64,000 nucleotides of DNA from Candidatus Jettenia sp. AMX2 (GTDB lineage: Bacteria; Planctomycetota; Brocadiia; Brocadiales; Brocadiaceae). A program made the translations under genes and the position numbers. This document shows positions 1 to 7,653 of this stretch, in pieces. The notes under the pieces were generated by a model. It did not search any database, had not been told where the DNA came from, and was given only the letters and a program-made list of their open reading frames with translations. Position 1 is the stretch's first letter, and the number at the start of each line of letters is the position of its first letter. The DNA is taken from assembly GCA_030583665.1 (NCBI GenBank), contig CP129469.1:1054001-1118000 (forward strand), given 5' to 3'.

Positions 1-118
1 TGGGAAATCTGAATAATAAAATTTTGAATTTCTGAAGTTGGGTTTATGGATGTTATTCGTAATTTGGTATTTATAATTTGGTATTTAAGAATGTCAGTGG
101 TCAATATAAGAAAACTTC

Positions 119-469
119 ATGAGCACCTTGAGAAACAGCGAAGCCAGAAAAACAACAAAAATCCGGGTATTAAGGGATATCTCAAAAAATCCCCATATAT
201 CACAAAGGGAAATAGCATCGAGAAACGAAATCAGTCTTGGCAAGGCAAACTATATCATAAAATCGCTGATAGAAAAAGGACACGTAAAGCTCCACAACTT
301 CAAGGAATCAAAAAACAAGAAGGGGTACATGTACCTGTTAACCCCGAAGGGGATAAAGGCGAAGGCGATATTAACAGCAGACTATCTCAAAAGAAAAATG
401 AAAGAATACGAGAGACTCCGGAGAGAACTGAACGAACTAAAACAAGAACTCAACAAACCAGATTATTAA
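119..469 (+). CDS. MarR-type winged-helix regulator, EPS-associated family
   Basis: A 116-residue winged-helix protein. Residues about 14-75 read as a helix-turn-helix (ISQREIASRNEISLGKANY) followed by a wing (GYMYLLTPKGIKAKA). The C-terminal 35 residues are a charged helix (LKRKMKEYERLRRELNELK) of the kind that dimerises. This layout matches the short MarR-like regulators found beside exopolysaccharide loci, which fits the surface-glycan genes downstream. The target operator is not visible. No strong Shine-Dalgarno precedes the ATG. A longer frame overlapping on the same strand is low-complexity and has no recognisable domain, so I prefer this one. The family call is by pattern only. Confidence 0.75.
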   Translation: MSTLRNSEARKTTKIRVLRDISKNPHISQREIASRNEISLGKANYIIKSLIEKGHVKLHNFKESKNKKGYMYLLTPKGIKAKAILTADYLKRKMKEYERLRRELNELKQELNKPDY

Positions 470-923
470 GTTTGGATATAGTATATAGGAAATTGAGAAT
501 TATTTGTAATTTGGAGTTTACCCAAAAGCATCAAATCTTTTATAAAAATCTGTGTAAATCTGTGCAATCTGTGGTTTGTAACCTTAATCTGAGAATCAGG
601 ATTTACTCATAAACTCTAAAGGTTAAACATAGTAGTATATTTCCTGGTAAGTTACACAAAAGTGAGACATGTAACCGAGAGGGACGGAGTCCAGACACAC
701 CCTGCCAACAACCACACGGTATAAAAAGCAAAATAATTACGTACAAAACCATATTTAATAAAATTTCTTTTAATCGTTTTGCCATTAAAATAAAAGAGGT
801 AAAACGATTAAAAAACTTTATTGAGATGTTGATAAATAGCAAGTAAGGCAGGCACTGCCTGCCAATATATCTTTTCAACTTTAGAGAATCATCTCTACGT
901 TATAAAAGATTTGTTCATTGTAA
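470..923. other. Gene-poor stretch with degenerate repeats
   Basis: No convincing gene. The segment has a run of related words of the AATCTGTG type near 545-580, which also occur in reverse complement near 61955-61975, and a short palindrome (GGCAGGCACTGCCTGCC) near 848-864. A 91-codon minus-strand frame covers 603-878 but has no recognisable family and overlaps this repeat-like DNA. Confidence 0.5.
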
Positions 924-1070
924 ATGAAGGCCCTGAATGAGAGGGGGAAAAGTGTAAAGGGTTCAAAAATCTTAATCCTCGGACTTTCTTATAAAAAAGA
1001 CGTGGACGATATGAGAGAATCCCCCTCGCTTAAAATATTTGTAGAACGATACACTAGTAATTACTTATAA
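924..1070 (+). pseudogene. C-terminal relic of a UDP-sugar 6-dehydrogenase
   Basis: A 48-codon open segment translates to a piece that includes [20 protein letters not shown]. This is the signature of the C-terminal UDP-binding domain of the UDP-glucose / UDP-N-acetylmannosaminuronate dehydrogenase family. Conserved features are the GLSYK stretch, the DVDD acidic run and RESP. The parental enzymes are over 400 residues, so about 90% is missing, and the frame ends early after VERYTSNYL. It is a dead remnant of an older nucleotide-sugar gene at the edge of the glycan locus. Confidence 0.7.
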
Positions 1071-1183
1071 CTAAACCAACTAGACAAATTCATTCAGAAA
1101 TGTTATGCTAATTTCAAAATCAAGTATCTTTTCGTAAGAATGTTACTGTTATATTTAAGGAGTTATTAATAAAGAGCAGAACC

Positions 1184-1375
1184 TTGTCTATTCCAGAGGA
1201 ATCTGTGATAAGTATGTTAAAGTCATTGCCAGAGAGAGATTTAATAGAAATATTTTGGAAAACCATAGTAGAAAGTGAAGGGTTTCCATTAAGTGATGAA
1301 GAAAAAGAAGAGATTCAGAAAGCGAAGATAGAACATGAAAAAGGTGAAACAATAAAATGGGAAGATTTAAAATAG
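1184..1375 (+). CDS. Small antitoxin-like protein
   Basis: A 63-residue acidic protein ending in EKGETIKWEDLK, a tail common in small antitoxins paired with ParE/RelE toxins. It overlaps the start of a broken ParE/RelE gene at 1357 in the usual antitoxin-toxin arrangement. The TTG start is the best available in frame. An AGGAG lies about 20 bases upstream, too far to be convincing, so the start is uncertain. A related tail occurs in the antitoxin-like protein at 16532. Confidence 0.55.
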   Translation: MSIPEESVISMLKSLPERDLIEIFWKTIVESEGFPLSDEEKEEIQKAKIEHEKGETIKWEDLK

Positions 1376-1615
1376 AATTTTCCAAGAATGCTGTGAAGGA
1401 TTATAAAAAGTCACCTAAAGATTATAAGATTCTATAGACTTTGCTTTATTTAAACTTTCAGATGGATTACCGATAGATATAAAACCAATTATTGGAGAAA
1501 AAGACGCTTATAGGATTAGAGTTGGGAAGTATATAGAGTATTATTTACAGTTCATAAAGATACTATAGTAATTACGAAAGTCTCACCTAGAGGAGACGCC
1601 TGCAAAAAAAGATAA
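1357..1615 (+). pseudogene. ParE/RelE-family toxin, two frameshifts
   Basis: Opens with ATG overlapping the antitoxin: MGRFKIEFSKNAVKDYKKSP. It is stopped at 1435-1437, continues in another frame (DFALFKLSDGLPIDIKPIIG, then DAYRIRVGKY), and shifts again to RVLFTVHKDTIVITKVSPRG before TAA. Joined, these give the whole fold of a ParE/RelE mRNA interferase-like toxin, including the YRIRVGKYRVLF strand pair. One shift looks like the loss of one base near 1433. The other looks like a gained AT in a TATATA run near 1531. Both lesions must be real or both sequencing errors for the gene to matter; I take it as inactivated. Confidence 0.7.
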
Positions 1616-1947
1616 GCGTACAATTTCAAAACAACATATCCATAGATGAACCCTGAACCTTCTGACTTTATCCGTGGTTAATGTCATTTTGAAATGGAGG
1701 AGCCAGGAAATTAAAATCACACATAAAACCGATATTACAGAACTTAGAGGGTATGAGAAAAAAATCTGGGGGGATGACGCACAGGAATATGTAAACAAAC
1801 TAAGAGAGAAATGGAACTGAAAATTGCTACACTCCTGAAAGAAATCGTTGAAAGTGCCGAACTAAGACTGAAATACAGGATAAAATAAAGGAAGCTAATG
1901 GCAGAACTCAATTTCACTATAAAGATAGTGTAGGGGGGTAAAAAATT
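1616..1947 (+). pseudogene. Decayed toxin-antitoxin remnants
   Basis: A GTG-started frame at 1674-1820 (48 residues) ends ELRGYEKKIWGDDAQEYVNK and then EKWN, resembling the C-terminus of antitoxins that pair with PIN toxins, without an intact N-terminal domain. A further short piece after the ATG at 1892 (MAELNFTIKIV) looks like the first strand of a HicB protein and stops after eleven codons. The stretch reads as accumulated debris of TA modules. Assignments are by resemblance only. Confidence 0.35.
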
Positions 1948-2202
1948 ATGAGTTATAGAAATCCAGAAGGAATTCAGCATACCATTAAGACTGTTATTAG
2001 AAAGGGAGAAGAACACTATGTTACCGAGTGTTTAGAGATTGCCGTTGTTACTCAAGGGAAGACCCTGGACGAAACAATCGCTAATCTCAAAGAGGCAGTA
2101 GCTCTTCATTTAGAAGGTGAGGAATTGTCTGAATTTGGTTTGGCTCCTAATCCAACCTTGCTGATAACCATGGAATTGGAACCTGTTGTAAATGTCTCCT
2201 AA
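1948..2202 (+). CDS. hicB: HicB-family antitoxin
   Basis: An 84-residue protein with the HicB partial RNase-H-like fold: a strand (EGIQHTIKTVIRKGEEHYVT), an amphipathic helix (TLDETIANLKEAVALHLEGE), and a tail of alternating hydrophobics. The start is ATG, preceded by a G-rich stretch. The downstream hicA frame overlaps its stop, so the pair was once a canonical operon. Because the partner is broken (2192-2290), this antitoxin is probably orphaned. A HicB without a DNA-binding tail normally acts only by binding HicA. Confidence 0.8.
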   Translation: MSYRNPEGIQHTIKTVIRKGEEHYVTECLEIAVVTQGKTLDETIANLKEAVALHLEGEELSEFGLAPNPTLLITMELEPVVNVS

Positions 2203-2290
2203 ACTAAAAAGACTTTCTGGGAGAGATGTTACTTCTATCTTAGGCAAATTTGGGTTTTTCATTCATTCGCAAAGAGGGCAAGATGGTTAG
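2192..2290 (+). pseudogene. hicA: HicA toxin, truncated
   Basis: ATG lies inside the end of hicB. The first 32 residues (MSPKLKRLSGRDVTSILGKF and then GFFIHSQRG) match the N-terminus of HicA mRNA interferases. The frame stops at 2288-2290, just where the catalytic histidine of the GSHxK motif should follow. The bases after it do not restore the double-stranded-RNA-binding-like fold. The toxin is inactive. Confidence 0.7.
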
Positions 2291-2504
2291 CCAAATGATA
2301 TTTAAAATTCCAAAAACCATGTTCGTATAAAGAACATAATTTAATAAGAGAGGTCTAAAAGAAAAGCTGGAGCAATAAAAGAAGCAGTAAAAACATCAAA
2401 GAACATGGAAAAAATAGAAAAATTACTCTAACAAGAAAAACTCCTAACTCTAAAAAATCTGCGTTTATCAGCGTAAATCAGCGTCCTAAAGTCTTTATTA
2501 TTTT
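2291..2504. other. Intergenic debris after hicA relic
   Basis: AT-rich DNA without a gene. A short open piece near 2370-2430 (AGAIKEAVKTSKNMEKIEKLL) might be a protein tail, but nothing upstream supports it. The words TTTATCAGCGTAAATCAGCG near 2464-2483 are a degenerate intergenic repeat. A related word occurs near 3490. Confidence 0.4.
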
Positions 2505-2672
2505 CTTCGTACTTACTATCTATCAACTTCTTGTTTTTATGGTTGTTTTTCAAAATACATAACCGTAAGACATTAATTAGACAAGGCTTACATAAAGTTT
2601 AGAACATTGAGTTTTTTGTCATTTGAAATTGTTTCAAAATCCGAAATCCGAAATCCGAATTTGGTTGCGGCC
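2505..2672 (+). repeat. Dispersed ~165-bp repeat, copy A
   Basis: Runs from CTTCGTACTTACTATC through ACATAACCGTAAGACATTAA and TTGTCATTTGAAATTGTTTC to TTGGTTGCGGCC. The same sequence recurs at 4098-4266, partly at 3381-3472, and inverted at 27034-27176. The order of all blocks is conserved. It contains no coding capacity. It precedes hicBA. Confidence 0.75.
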
Positions 2673-2804
2673 AAAGGCCGCGCCAGGCCCTTCATGGTTA
2701 ACCTTTTTGGTTGTGGCTTTGCCACGCTATCGGGCCTTTTTGAAAATGAAGCAGACATTTACAAAATTTCAGATCTGAAGGTTAGATAATGAAGGAAGAA
2801 AAGT

Positions 2805-3005
2805 ATGAAGATAATGGTTGTTGTGGAAAAAGGTCATGATGGTTATTTTGTTGCATATTGTCCAGCGTTAAAAAGTTGTTGGTCACAAGGAAAAACAAAA
2901 GAGGAAGCATTAAAAAACATACAGGAAGCGATTGAGCTGTATTTAGAGCCAGACGAAACACTTCAGGGAAACAATCATAGGGAAGTATATGAACTAGTGT
3001 TATGA
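2805..3005 (+). CDS. hicB: HicB-family antitoxin
   Basis: A 66-residue compact HicB: strand MKIMVVVEKGHDGYFVAYCP, then a cysteine turn and helix (TKEEALKNIQEAIELYLEP). It binds and silences the HicA encoded immediately downstream. Its stop overlaps the hicA start (ATGA), indicating translational coupling. An AAGGAAGAA ribosome-binding stretch precedes ATG. It has no DNA-binding C-terminal domain, so autoregulation would need the complex or another factor. This is the only complete HicBA pair in the window. Confidence 0.88.
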   Translation: MKIMVVVEKGHDGYFVAYCPALKSCWSQGKTKEEALKNIQEAIELYLEPDETLQGNNHREVYELVL

Positions 3006-3220
3006 AATTTCCACTACTTTCCGGAAAGCAAGTACTAGCTGCTTTAAACCGTCTGGGTTTTATAGAAATTCATAGAAAGGGCAGTCATGTTAAAATGAAA
3101 CATCCCGATGGAAGGAAAATTGTTTTTCCTTATCATGCCGAAGTTGATCGTTATACATTAAAGGGAGCTTTAAATGATGCTGAGATTAACGTGAAAGAGT
3201 TTTTAGAAAATGTATACTAG
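3002..3220 (+). CDS. hicA: HicA-family mRNA interferase toxin
   Basis: A 72-residue HicA with all expected elements: LSGKQVLAALNRLGF helix, the RKGSHVKM motif with the catalytic histidine at residue 28, and the basic strand DGRKIVFPYHAEVDRYTLKG. HicA toxins cleave mRNA when freed from HicB. It overlaps hicB by four bases and appears intact, unlike the HicA at 2192. The pair would act as a stress-response or stabilisation module. Confidence 0.88.
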   Translation: MKFPLLSGKQVLAALNRLGFIEIHRKGSHVKMKHPDGRKIVFPYHAEVDRYTLKGALNDAEINVKEFLENVY

Positions 3221-3265
3221 CTTGATTTCAAACTATATACAGCGACATTAATCAGATACGAATAT

Positions 3266-3349
3266 GTCATTCCCGCCCCCGCTTTCGCGAGGATAAACTC
3301 CAGCGGGAATCCAGAAAATGCTGGATTCCGGGTCAAGCCCCGGAATGAC
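3266..3349. repeat. Palindrome-ended MITE-like repeat (GTCATTCC...GGAATGAC)
   Basis: An 84-bp element begins GTCATTCCCGC and ends CCCCGGAATGAC, so its ends are inverted copies. Inside are AGCGGGAATCCAG and CTGGATTCCGGGTCAAGCCC, which pair with each other. It has no coding capacity. Elements of this type are widespread non-autonomous or REP-like repeats in bacteria. Confidence 0.75.
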
Positions 3350-3380
3350 AAACAGTTGTAGACTTATGTCGTTCTATGAT

Positions 3381-3472
3381 AGATAAAGCTTACATAAAGT
3401 TTATAGCATTGAGTTTTTTGTCATTTGAAATTGTTTCGAAATCCGAAATCCGCAATCCGCAATCCGAAATTT
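3381..3472 (+). repeat. Dispersed repeat, copy B (partial)
   Basis: Shares the block AAAGCTTACATAAAGTTT and GAGTTTTTTGTCATTTGAAA with copy A, and ends in short direct repeats of the GAAATCCGCAATCC type. The first half of the repeat unit is missing. It lies between hicBA and the vapBC-like pair. Confidence 0.65.
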
Positions 3473-3549
3473 GAGAAAGCCTATAAAAACAGCGTTTGTC
3501 TGCGTCCATCCGCGCCCCATTTTTTTCTTCTCTTCAGGGAGGTATTGAA

Positions 3550-3762
3550 GTGAAAATAAAAGATCAAGCTATAAAAGAATTAGAATCCTTAGTACCTTCT
3601 GAGTTGATGAAGGTATATGAAATAATAATTTCTTTAAAGCCGGTATCCAGGAAACATAAGGTTAAAAAAGGTGAGCCTGCCATAAAAGTTAGAAATGCAT
3701 TAAGGCAATGTAAAGGTTCATTAAGTGAAGATATATGGTTGTTAAGAGAAGACAGGATATGA
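3550..3762 (+). CDS. VapB-like antitoxin of a PIN toxin
   Basis: A 70-residue protein from GTG at 3550, placed after a good ribosome-binding sequence (AGGGAGG). An upstream in-frame ATG at 3496 would only add translated repeat DNA. The sequence (KDQAIKELESLVPSELMKVY, later NALRQCKGSLSEDIWLLRED) resembles antitoxins encoded before PIN-domain toxins. Its stop overlaps the start of the PIN gene by four bases. No ribbon-helix-helix or AbrB motif is obvious, so the assignment rests mainly on position. Confidence 0.6.
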   Translation: MKIKDQAIKELESLVPSELMKVYEIIISLKPVSRKHKVKKGEPAIKVRNALRQCKGSLSEDIWLLREDRI

Positions 3763-4064
3763 ATCTATTTTTCGATACATCGGCACTTGTGAAGTATTTC
3801 CATGAAGAGGAGGGTACAGAATTAGTCACGAGACTGATAAATTCTGAAGAAAATGAGGTTTGGGTATTGGATCTATTTCGATTGGAATTCATTAGCGCTC
3901 TTTATAGAAGATTTAGAAATAAAGAAATAAATGAAATGGTATTAAGTGAAGCAATTATAGGTTTTGAGGAAACAATTACTTGTTTCAACATTGAACCGAT
4001 GGGACGAACAATCATACAAGAAGCGGAAGTCCTGGTAAAAGAATATTGTAAGTACCCCTTATAA
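3759..4064 (+). pseudogene. VapC-like PIN-domain toxin, C-terminally truncated
   Basis: Starts MNLFFDTSALVKYFHEEEGT, the first PIN strand with its metal-binding Asp (residue 6). A conserved Glu follows in LFRLEFISALYRR. Intact VapC ribonucleases have a further Asp cluster in an LRTLDALQLA-type helix and a last strand, about 130-140 residues in all. This frame ends at residue 101 after CKYPL and the rest is replaced by AT-rich DNA and a copy of the dispersed repeat. Without the third acidic residue it should be inactive. Confidence 0.65.
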
Positions 4065-4097
4065 TGGTGAGAGTTATTTATTTTTTTTCTTCGTGAC

Positions 4098-4266
4098 CTT
4101 CGTACTACTATCCATCAACTTCTTGTTTTTTTATGCTTGTTTTTCAAAGTACATAACCGTAAGATATTAATTAGATAAGGCTTACGTATAGTTTGGAGCT
4201 TTGAGTTTTTGTCATTTGAAATTATTTCGAATTTCGAAATTCAAATTTCGAATTTGGTTGCGGCCA
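4098..4266 (+). repeat. Dispersed ~165-bp repeat, copy C
   Basis: Same block order as copy A: CGTACTACTATCCATCAAC, ACATAACCGTAAGATATTAA, TTGTCATTTGAAATTATTTC, ending TTGGTTGCGGCC. It lies between the truncated vapC and pseB, so the PIN gene could have been cut by its arrival. Confidence 0.75.
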
Positions 4267-4274
4267 CAGAGGGG

Positions 4275-4376
4275 GGCTTCCATGCTTTTATCTTTCAACT
4301 TGTATGCTTCTACGCTTCCCGCTTGGGGCTTCCAGCTTTTATCTTTCAGCTTGTATGCTTCAATGCTTCCCGCTTA
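4275..4376. repeat. Two-copy tandem repeat of about 50 bp
   Basis: Two adjacent near-copies share the words GCTTTTATCTTTCA, CTTGTATGCTTC and GCTTCCCGCTT. A related low-complexity word (TTCAGCTTCGAGCTT) is repeated downstream of pseB near 5540-5580. No gene is visible. The sequence lies directly upstream of pseB, so its promoter or leader may overlap it. Confidence 0.6.
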
Positions 4377-4420
4377 TATATTCTACCCAAGACAACCATT
4401 TACAATAACCTGATAATCCA

Positions 4421-5446
4421 ATGCTAACAAACAAAACAATTTTAATCACAGGTGGAACCGGCTCCTTCGGGAAACAATTTACCGAAACGGTATTAAAGAA
4501 TTATGAACCGAAAAAGATCATCATATATAGCCGTGATGAGTTGAAACAATTTGAGATGCAGCACTCGGAACTATTTAGTAATTATATTAAAAAACTACGA
4601 TTCTTTATCGGTGATGTCAGAGATTTTAACAGATTAAAACTTGCAATGGAGAACGTGGATATTGTAATTCACGCTGCTGCGTTGAAGCAGGTGCCTACGG
4701 CTGAATATAATCCGTTTGAGGCGGTAAAAACCAATGTGTTAGGTGGACAAAATGTAATTGATGCATGTTTGCAAACAAGGGTTGAGAAGGTAATAGCACT
4801 GAGTACCGATAAGGCGGCTGCCCCTATTAACTTGTATGGTGCAACAAAGTTAACGTCCGATAAATTATTCGTTGCAGCGAATAATTATAAAGGCGGCCGG
4901 AATATTAAATTTTCCGTAGTCAGATATGGTAATGTAATGGGTAGCCGCGGTTCGGTAATACCTTTTTTCCTTCAAAAAAGGAATAATGGAGAATTGCCAA
5001 TAACAGATGAAAAAATGACCCGCTTTAATATTACGATACAATATGGTGTGGATTTCATTTTAAAGTGTCTGGAGATCATGTGGGGCGGAGAATTATTCGT
5101 GCCAAAGATACCTTCTTATAGAATTACAGACATTGCAAAGGCTATATCACCGAGTGCAAGACTGAAAATAGTTGGTATACGTCCGGGAGAAAAGCTTCAT
5201 GAGGAAATGATAACACCAACCGATGCTATTAATACAGTTGAGTATAAAGATTATTTTGTCATTTTACCATCGGCCAGGCTTTGGGATTTTGAGGAATTTC
5301 GTATAAAAAGTAATGGAAGAGAAGGAAATTATTGTAAATTGGGATTCAGTTACAACAGTGGTACAAACGATATTTTTCTAACCGTAGAAGAACTCCGGGC
5401 ATTGATTATAAAACATGTAGATGGTGCCAGGGAAATATTAGTTTAG
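4421..5446 (+). CDS. pseB: UDP-N-acetylglucosamine 4,6-dehydratase (inverting)
   Basis: A 341-residue cytoplasmic SDR enzyme, first step of pseudaminic acid synthesis: UDP-GlcNAc to the 4-keto-6-deoxy-L-arabino sugar (EC 4.2.1.115). The Rossmann motif TGGTGSFG is at residues 10-17. The active-site block STDKAAAPINLYGATK holds Asp130, Lys131, Tyr139 and Lys143, as expected for short PseB-type dehydratases with the catalytic Tyr. Length fits the family. The product is the substrate of pseC, which is separated from it by intergenic DNA and a group II intron. The start is the first ATG of the domain. Confidence 0.93.
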   Translation: MLTNKTILITGGTGSFGKQFTETVLKNYEPKKIIIYSRDELKQFEMQHSELFSNYIKKLRFFIGDVRDFNRLKLAMENVDIVIHAAALKQVPTAEYNPFEAVKTNVLGGQNVIDACLQTRVEKVIALSTDKAAAPINLYGATKLTSDKLFVAANNYKGGRNIKFSVVRYGNVMGSRGSVIPFFLQKRNNGELPITDEKMTRFNITIQYGVDFILKCLEIMWGGELFVPKIPSYRITDIAKAISPSARLKIVGIRPGEKLHEEMITPTDAINTVEYKDYFVILPSARLWDFEEFRIKSNGREGNYCKLGFSYNSGTNDIFLTVEELRALIIKHVDGAREILV

Positions 5447-5768
5447 TGCTTATTATTTAAAATTTGTAATAGTTCACCGCAAAGTCGCAAATTGGAGCTG
5501 GAAGCTCAAAGCATAAAGCCCAAAGCGTGGGAATATATTCCTTTCAGCTTCGAGCTTTCAGCTTTCAGCTTCGAGCTTATATGTTATAATGTAAAAATAT
5601 TCCTTTCTACCACAAAGGGCGCGAAGGACACGAAGAAGGCAGAAATATTAAATAATGATTACTCTCATAATTTTTCTTTGCGTCTTTGCTTGTGCCGTGA
5701 AGTTAAAGAATAACGATGTTCTTTAACACGCTGTAATAAAGATGATACAACAATGGAAGCGCTAACCA
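5447..5768. other. pseB-intron spacer with low-complexity repeats
   Basis: Contains CAGCTTCGAGCTTTCAGC-type repeats (5540-5580) and the words ACCACAAAGGGCGCGAAGG near 5609-5627, a common degenerate intergenic sequence. An ATG at 5753 opens a short frame that would join pseC in frame if the intron is removed between 5768 and 7574 (see findings). No other gene is seen. Confidence 0.45.
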
Positions 5769-6244
5769 TTGCGAAGTATCGGCAACGCCATACAGGTGGA
5801 GTTGTCAAACCGCTCTACGCTGCAAAAGCTGTAAAGCCGCTGTGGTGAACGGATAGAGAAAAGGTGAGGAGGACTCATCAGGTATGACTTTAAGAGATGA
5901 ATGCAAATGAATCGCTGAAGAAGTAACGAAATCGCATAAGTTGTCGGGCAAAATCTCATTGTGCGAAGGATGTAGAGACAAGCATAGCGGAGACCTGTTT
6001 ACTGGCTATGCGCCCACCGTTATACAGGCGACATGACTTAAAGTTGGGCTTAATTACAGAACACGGGATATCCGTTTTTTTTTTAGGGTAACGTCTGTAA
6101 AAGACGCGAAACGGAAGTCGGACTAAGTCATAGGAGTGATGATAATCCGTGAAAGCGGAAAGGAGTGAAGGGCTTAGGTTATTCAGTGAAATATTCACTA
6201 CAACAACCTTGCAAAAAAAAAAAAAAGCGGGGGAAGATTAACAA

Positions 6245-7483
6245 ATGAATGTCCACGTATGCAAAACAGTGCCAATTGAGTACAGCCAGGTGGTAAACGC
6301 ATACCACAAGGTAAAGAAAGGCGGAAAGGCAGCAGGGATAGACAACGAGAGCTGGAGAGAATTTGATAAGGAAGCGGAGGGGAATCTCTACGTAATCTGG
6401 AACAGGCTGGCATCTGGGAGTTATCATCCGCAAGCGGTAAGAGAGGTAGAAATACCGAAGAAAGACGGCAAGATGCGTAAATTAGGGATACCGACACTAC
6501 GAGACAGGATAGCGCAGCAAGTAGTGAAGGACTACATGGAAAAGAAAATAGACCGGCTTTTTCATAAGAATTCTTATGGGTACAGACCGTTGAAAAGCGC
6601 ACATCAGGCCATAGAAAAAGTCAGACAGAACTGCTACCGGCAGGACTGGGTGATAGATATGGATATCAGTAAGTTCTTTGATGAAATAGATCATGGGGTG
6701 ATGATAAAAGCAGTGGAACATGTCATGGAAGAGAAATGGGTGAAGATGTATGTAGAGAGATGGTTACAGATGCCGGTGCAGAAGCAAGATGGCACACTGC
6801 AAACAAAGGCAGGGAAAGGGACGCCGCAAGGTGGAGTAATAAGTCCTTTACTTGCAAACCTCTATCTGCACTTCACGTTTGATGTGTGGTTGTCGAAGTA
6901 CTATCCGCAAGTAAACTTTGTCAGATATGCAGATGATATAGTGGTACACTGTACAAGCAAAGCAGAGGCGGAGAAGGTACTGGAAGCGATAAAGCGGAGA
7001 CTGGCAGAAGTAAAGCTGGAAATCAAAGAGGAAAAGACACGCATAGTATACTGTAGAGATTACAGACGTAAAGCAAGGCATGACGTGGTCAAATTTGAAT
7101 TTCTTGGATTCAGCTATCAGCCGAGAGCAAGAAAGAGCAAAAGAGATGGCAAGCTCTTTAGTGCATTCGCAGCCGAAATAAGCCAATCCAACCAGAAGAG
7201 AATACGGGCGGTAATAAGAGAACAGAAACTCTGGCGTAATACGCAGGTAGAGATGACAGAAATCGCCAAACAGCTTAACAGTAAACTTCGGGGATGGGTA
7301 GGGTATTATGGTAAGTACAGCATAAGAAGCCTAAGAAACACACTGACGATGATAGACAGGAAATTAATCAAGTGGCTCAGGAAAAAGCACAAGATTGGCT
7401 ATCAGAAAGCAGCGGCAAAACTCAATTCGATAAGACAAGCTAACCCAGTATTGTTTTATCACTGGAAAATGGGAAACTGTTGA
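6245..7483 (+). CDS. ltrA: Group II intron reverse transcriptase/maturase
   Basis: A 412-residue intron-encoded protein. The reverse transcriptase domain has the palm motifs VIDMDISKFFDEIDH (about residues 136-150), GTPQGGVISPLLANL (192-206) and the catalytic YADD at 228-231. A maturase (X) domain follows (RGWVGYYGKYSIRSLRNTL region). There is no C-terminal HNH endonuclease. Introns of that type usually retrohome using nicked or replicating DNA. The protein would help splicing of its own intron and copy it into new sites. The gene lies in domain IV of the intron and appears intact. Confidence 0.93.
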   Translation: MNVHVCKTVPIEYSQVVNAYHKVKKGGKAAGIDNESWREFDKEAEGNLYVIWNRLASGSYHPQAVREVEIPKKDGKMRKLGIPTLRDRIAQQVVKDYMEKKIDRLFHKNSYGYRPLKSAHQAIEKVRQNCYRQDWVIDMDISKFFDEIDHGVMIKAVEHVMEEKWVKMYVERWLQMPVQKQDGTLQTKAGKGTPQGGVISPLLANLYLHFTFDVWLSKYYPQVNFVRYADDIVVHCTSKAEAEKVLEAIKRRLAEVKLEIKEEKTRIVYCRDYRRKARHDVVKFEFLGFSYQPRARKSKRDGKLFSAFAAEISQSNQKRIRAVIREQKLWRNTQVEMTEIAKQLNSKLRGWVGYYGKYSIRSLRNTLTMIDRKLIKWLRKKHKIGYQKAAAKLNSIRQANPVLFYHWKMGNC

Positions 7484-7502
7484 AGCGTATCAAGAATAAC
7501 AC

Positions 7503-7573
7503 GAGCCGTATGACGGGAGACTGTCACGTACGGTTCTGTGAGAGGCTTGGGGGTGAAACTCCCCCTCGCCTAC
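7503..7573 (+). ncRNA. Group II intron domains V and VI
   Basis: Domain V is the 35-base hairpin beginning GAGCCGTATGACGGGAGACT and ending CACGTACGGTTCT, with pairing GAGCCGTATGAC / GTCACGTACGGTTC and a GAGA loop. Domain VI follows (GAGAGGCTTGGGGG paired with CCCCCTCGCC) and ends in CTAC at the splice site. These are the catalytic and branch-site domains. Their intactness suggests a splicing-competent intron. Confidence 0.85.
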
Positions 7574-7653
7574 TCGGCGGTGAACTGTTACTGAAAAACA
7601 TACTTAAGGAATTTGATACCAAAGTTTCAAACTCAACAAATGCAATAAACCCG

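Larger units (their letters stand above)
5769..7573 (+). mobile_element. Group II intron
   Basis: About 1.8 kb: roughly 475 bases of structured RNA, an intron-encoded reverse transcriptase (6245-7483), then domains V and VI. The 3' boundary is placed after CCTAC at 7573, typical of group II intron 3' ends. The 5' boundary is less sure: TTGCG at 5769 gives a normal-sized domain I-III region, whereas GTGCG at 5961 would leave it too short. The intron lies between pseB and pseC in the sense orientation. It carries a run of 14 A at 6213-6226 before the reading frame. Confidence 0.8.

Noticed and set aside
603..878. Minus-strand frame of 91 codons
   Set aside because: No recognisable domain, mixed low-complexity and Cys-rich content, no ribosome-binding site; overlaps palindromic repeat DNA.
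6213..6226. Run of 14 A as a slippage switch
   Set aside because: It lies in the non-coding part of the intron before the reverse transcriptase ATG and cannot shift a reading frame.
6198..6602. Antisense frame over the intron reverse transcriptase
   Set aside because: It mirrors the strongly conserved RT frame and has no family of its own.
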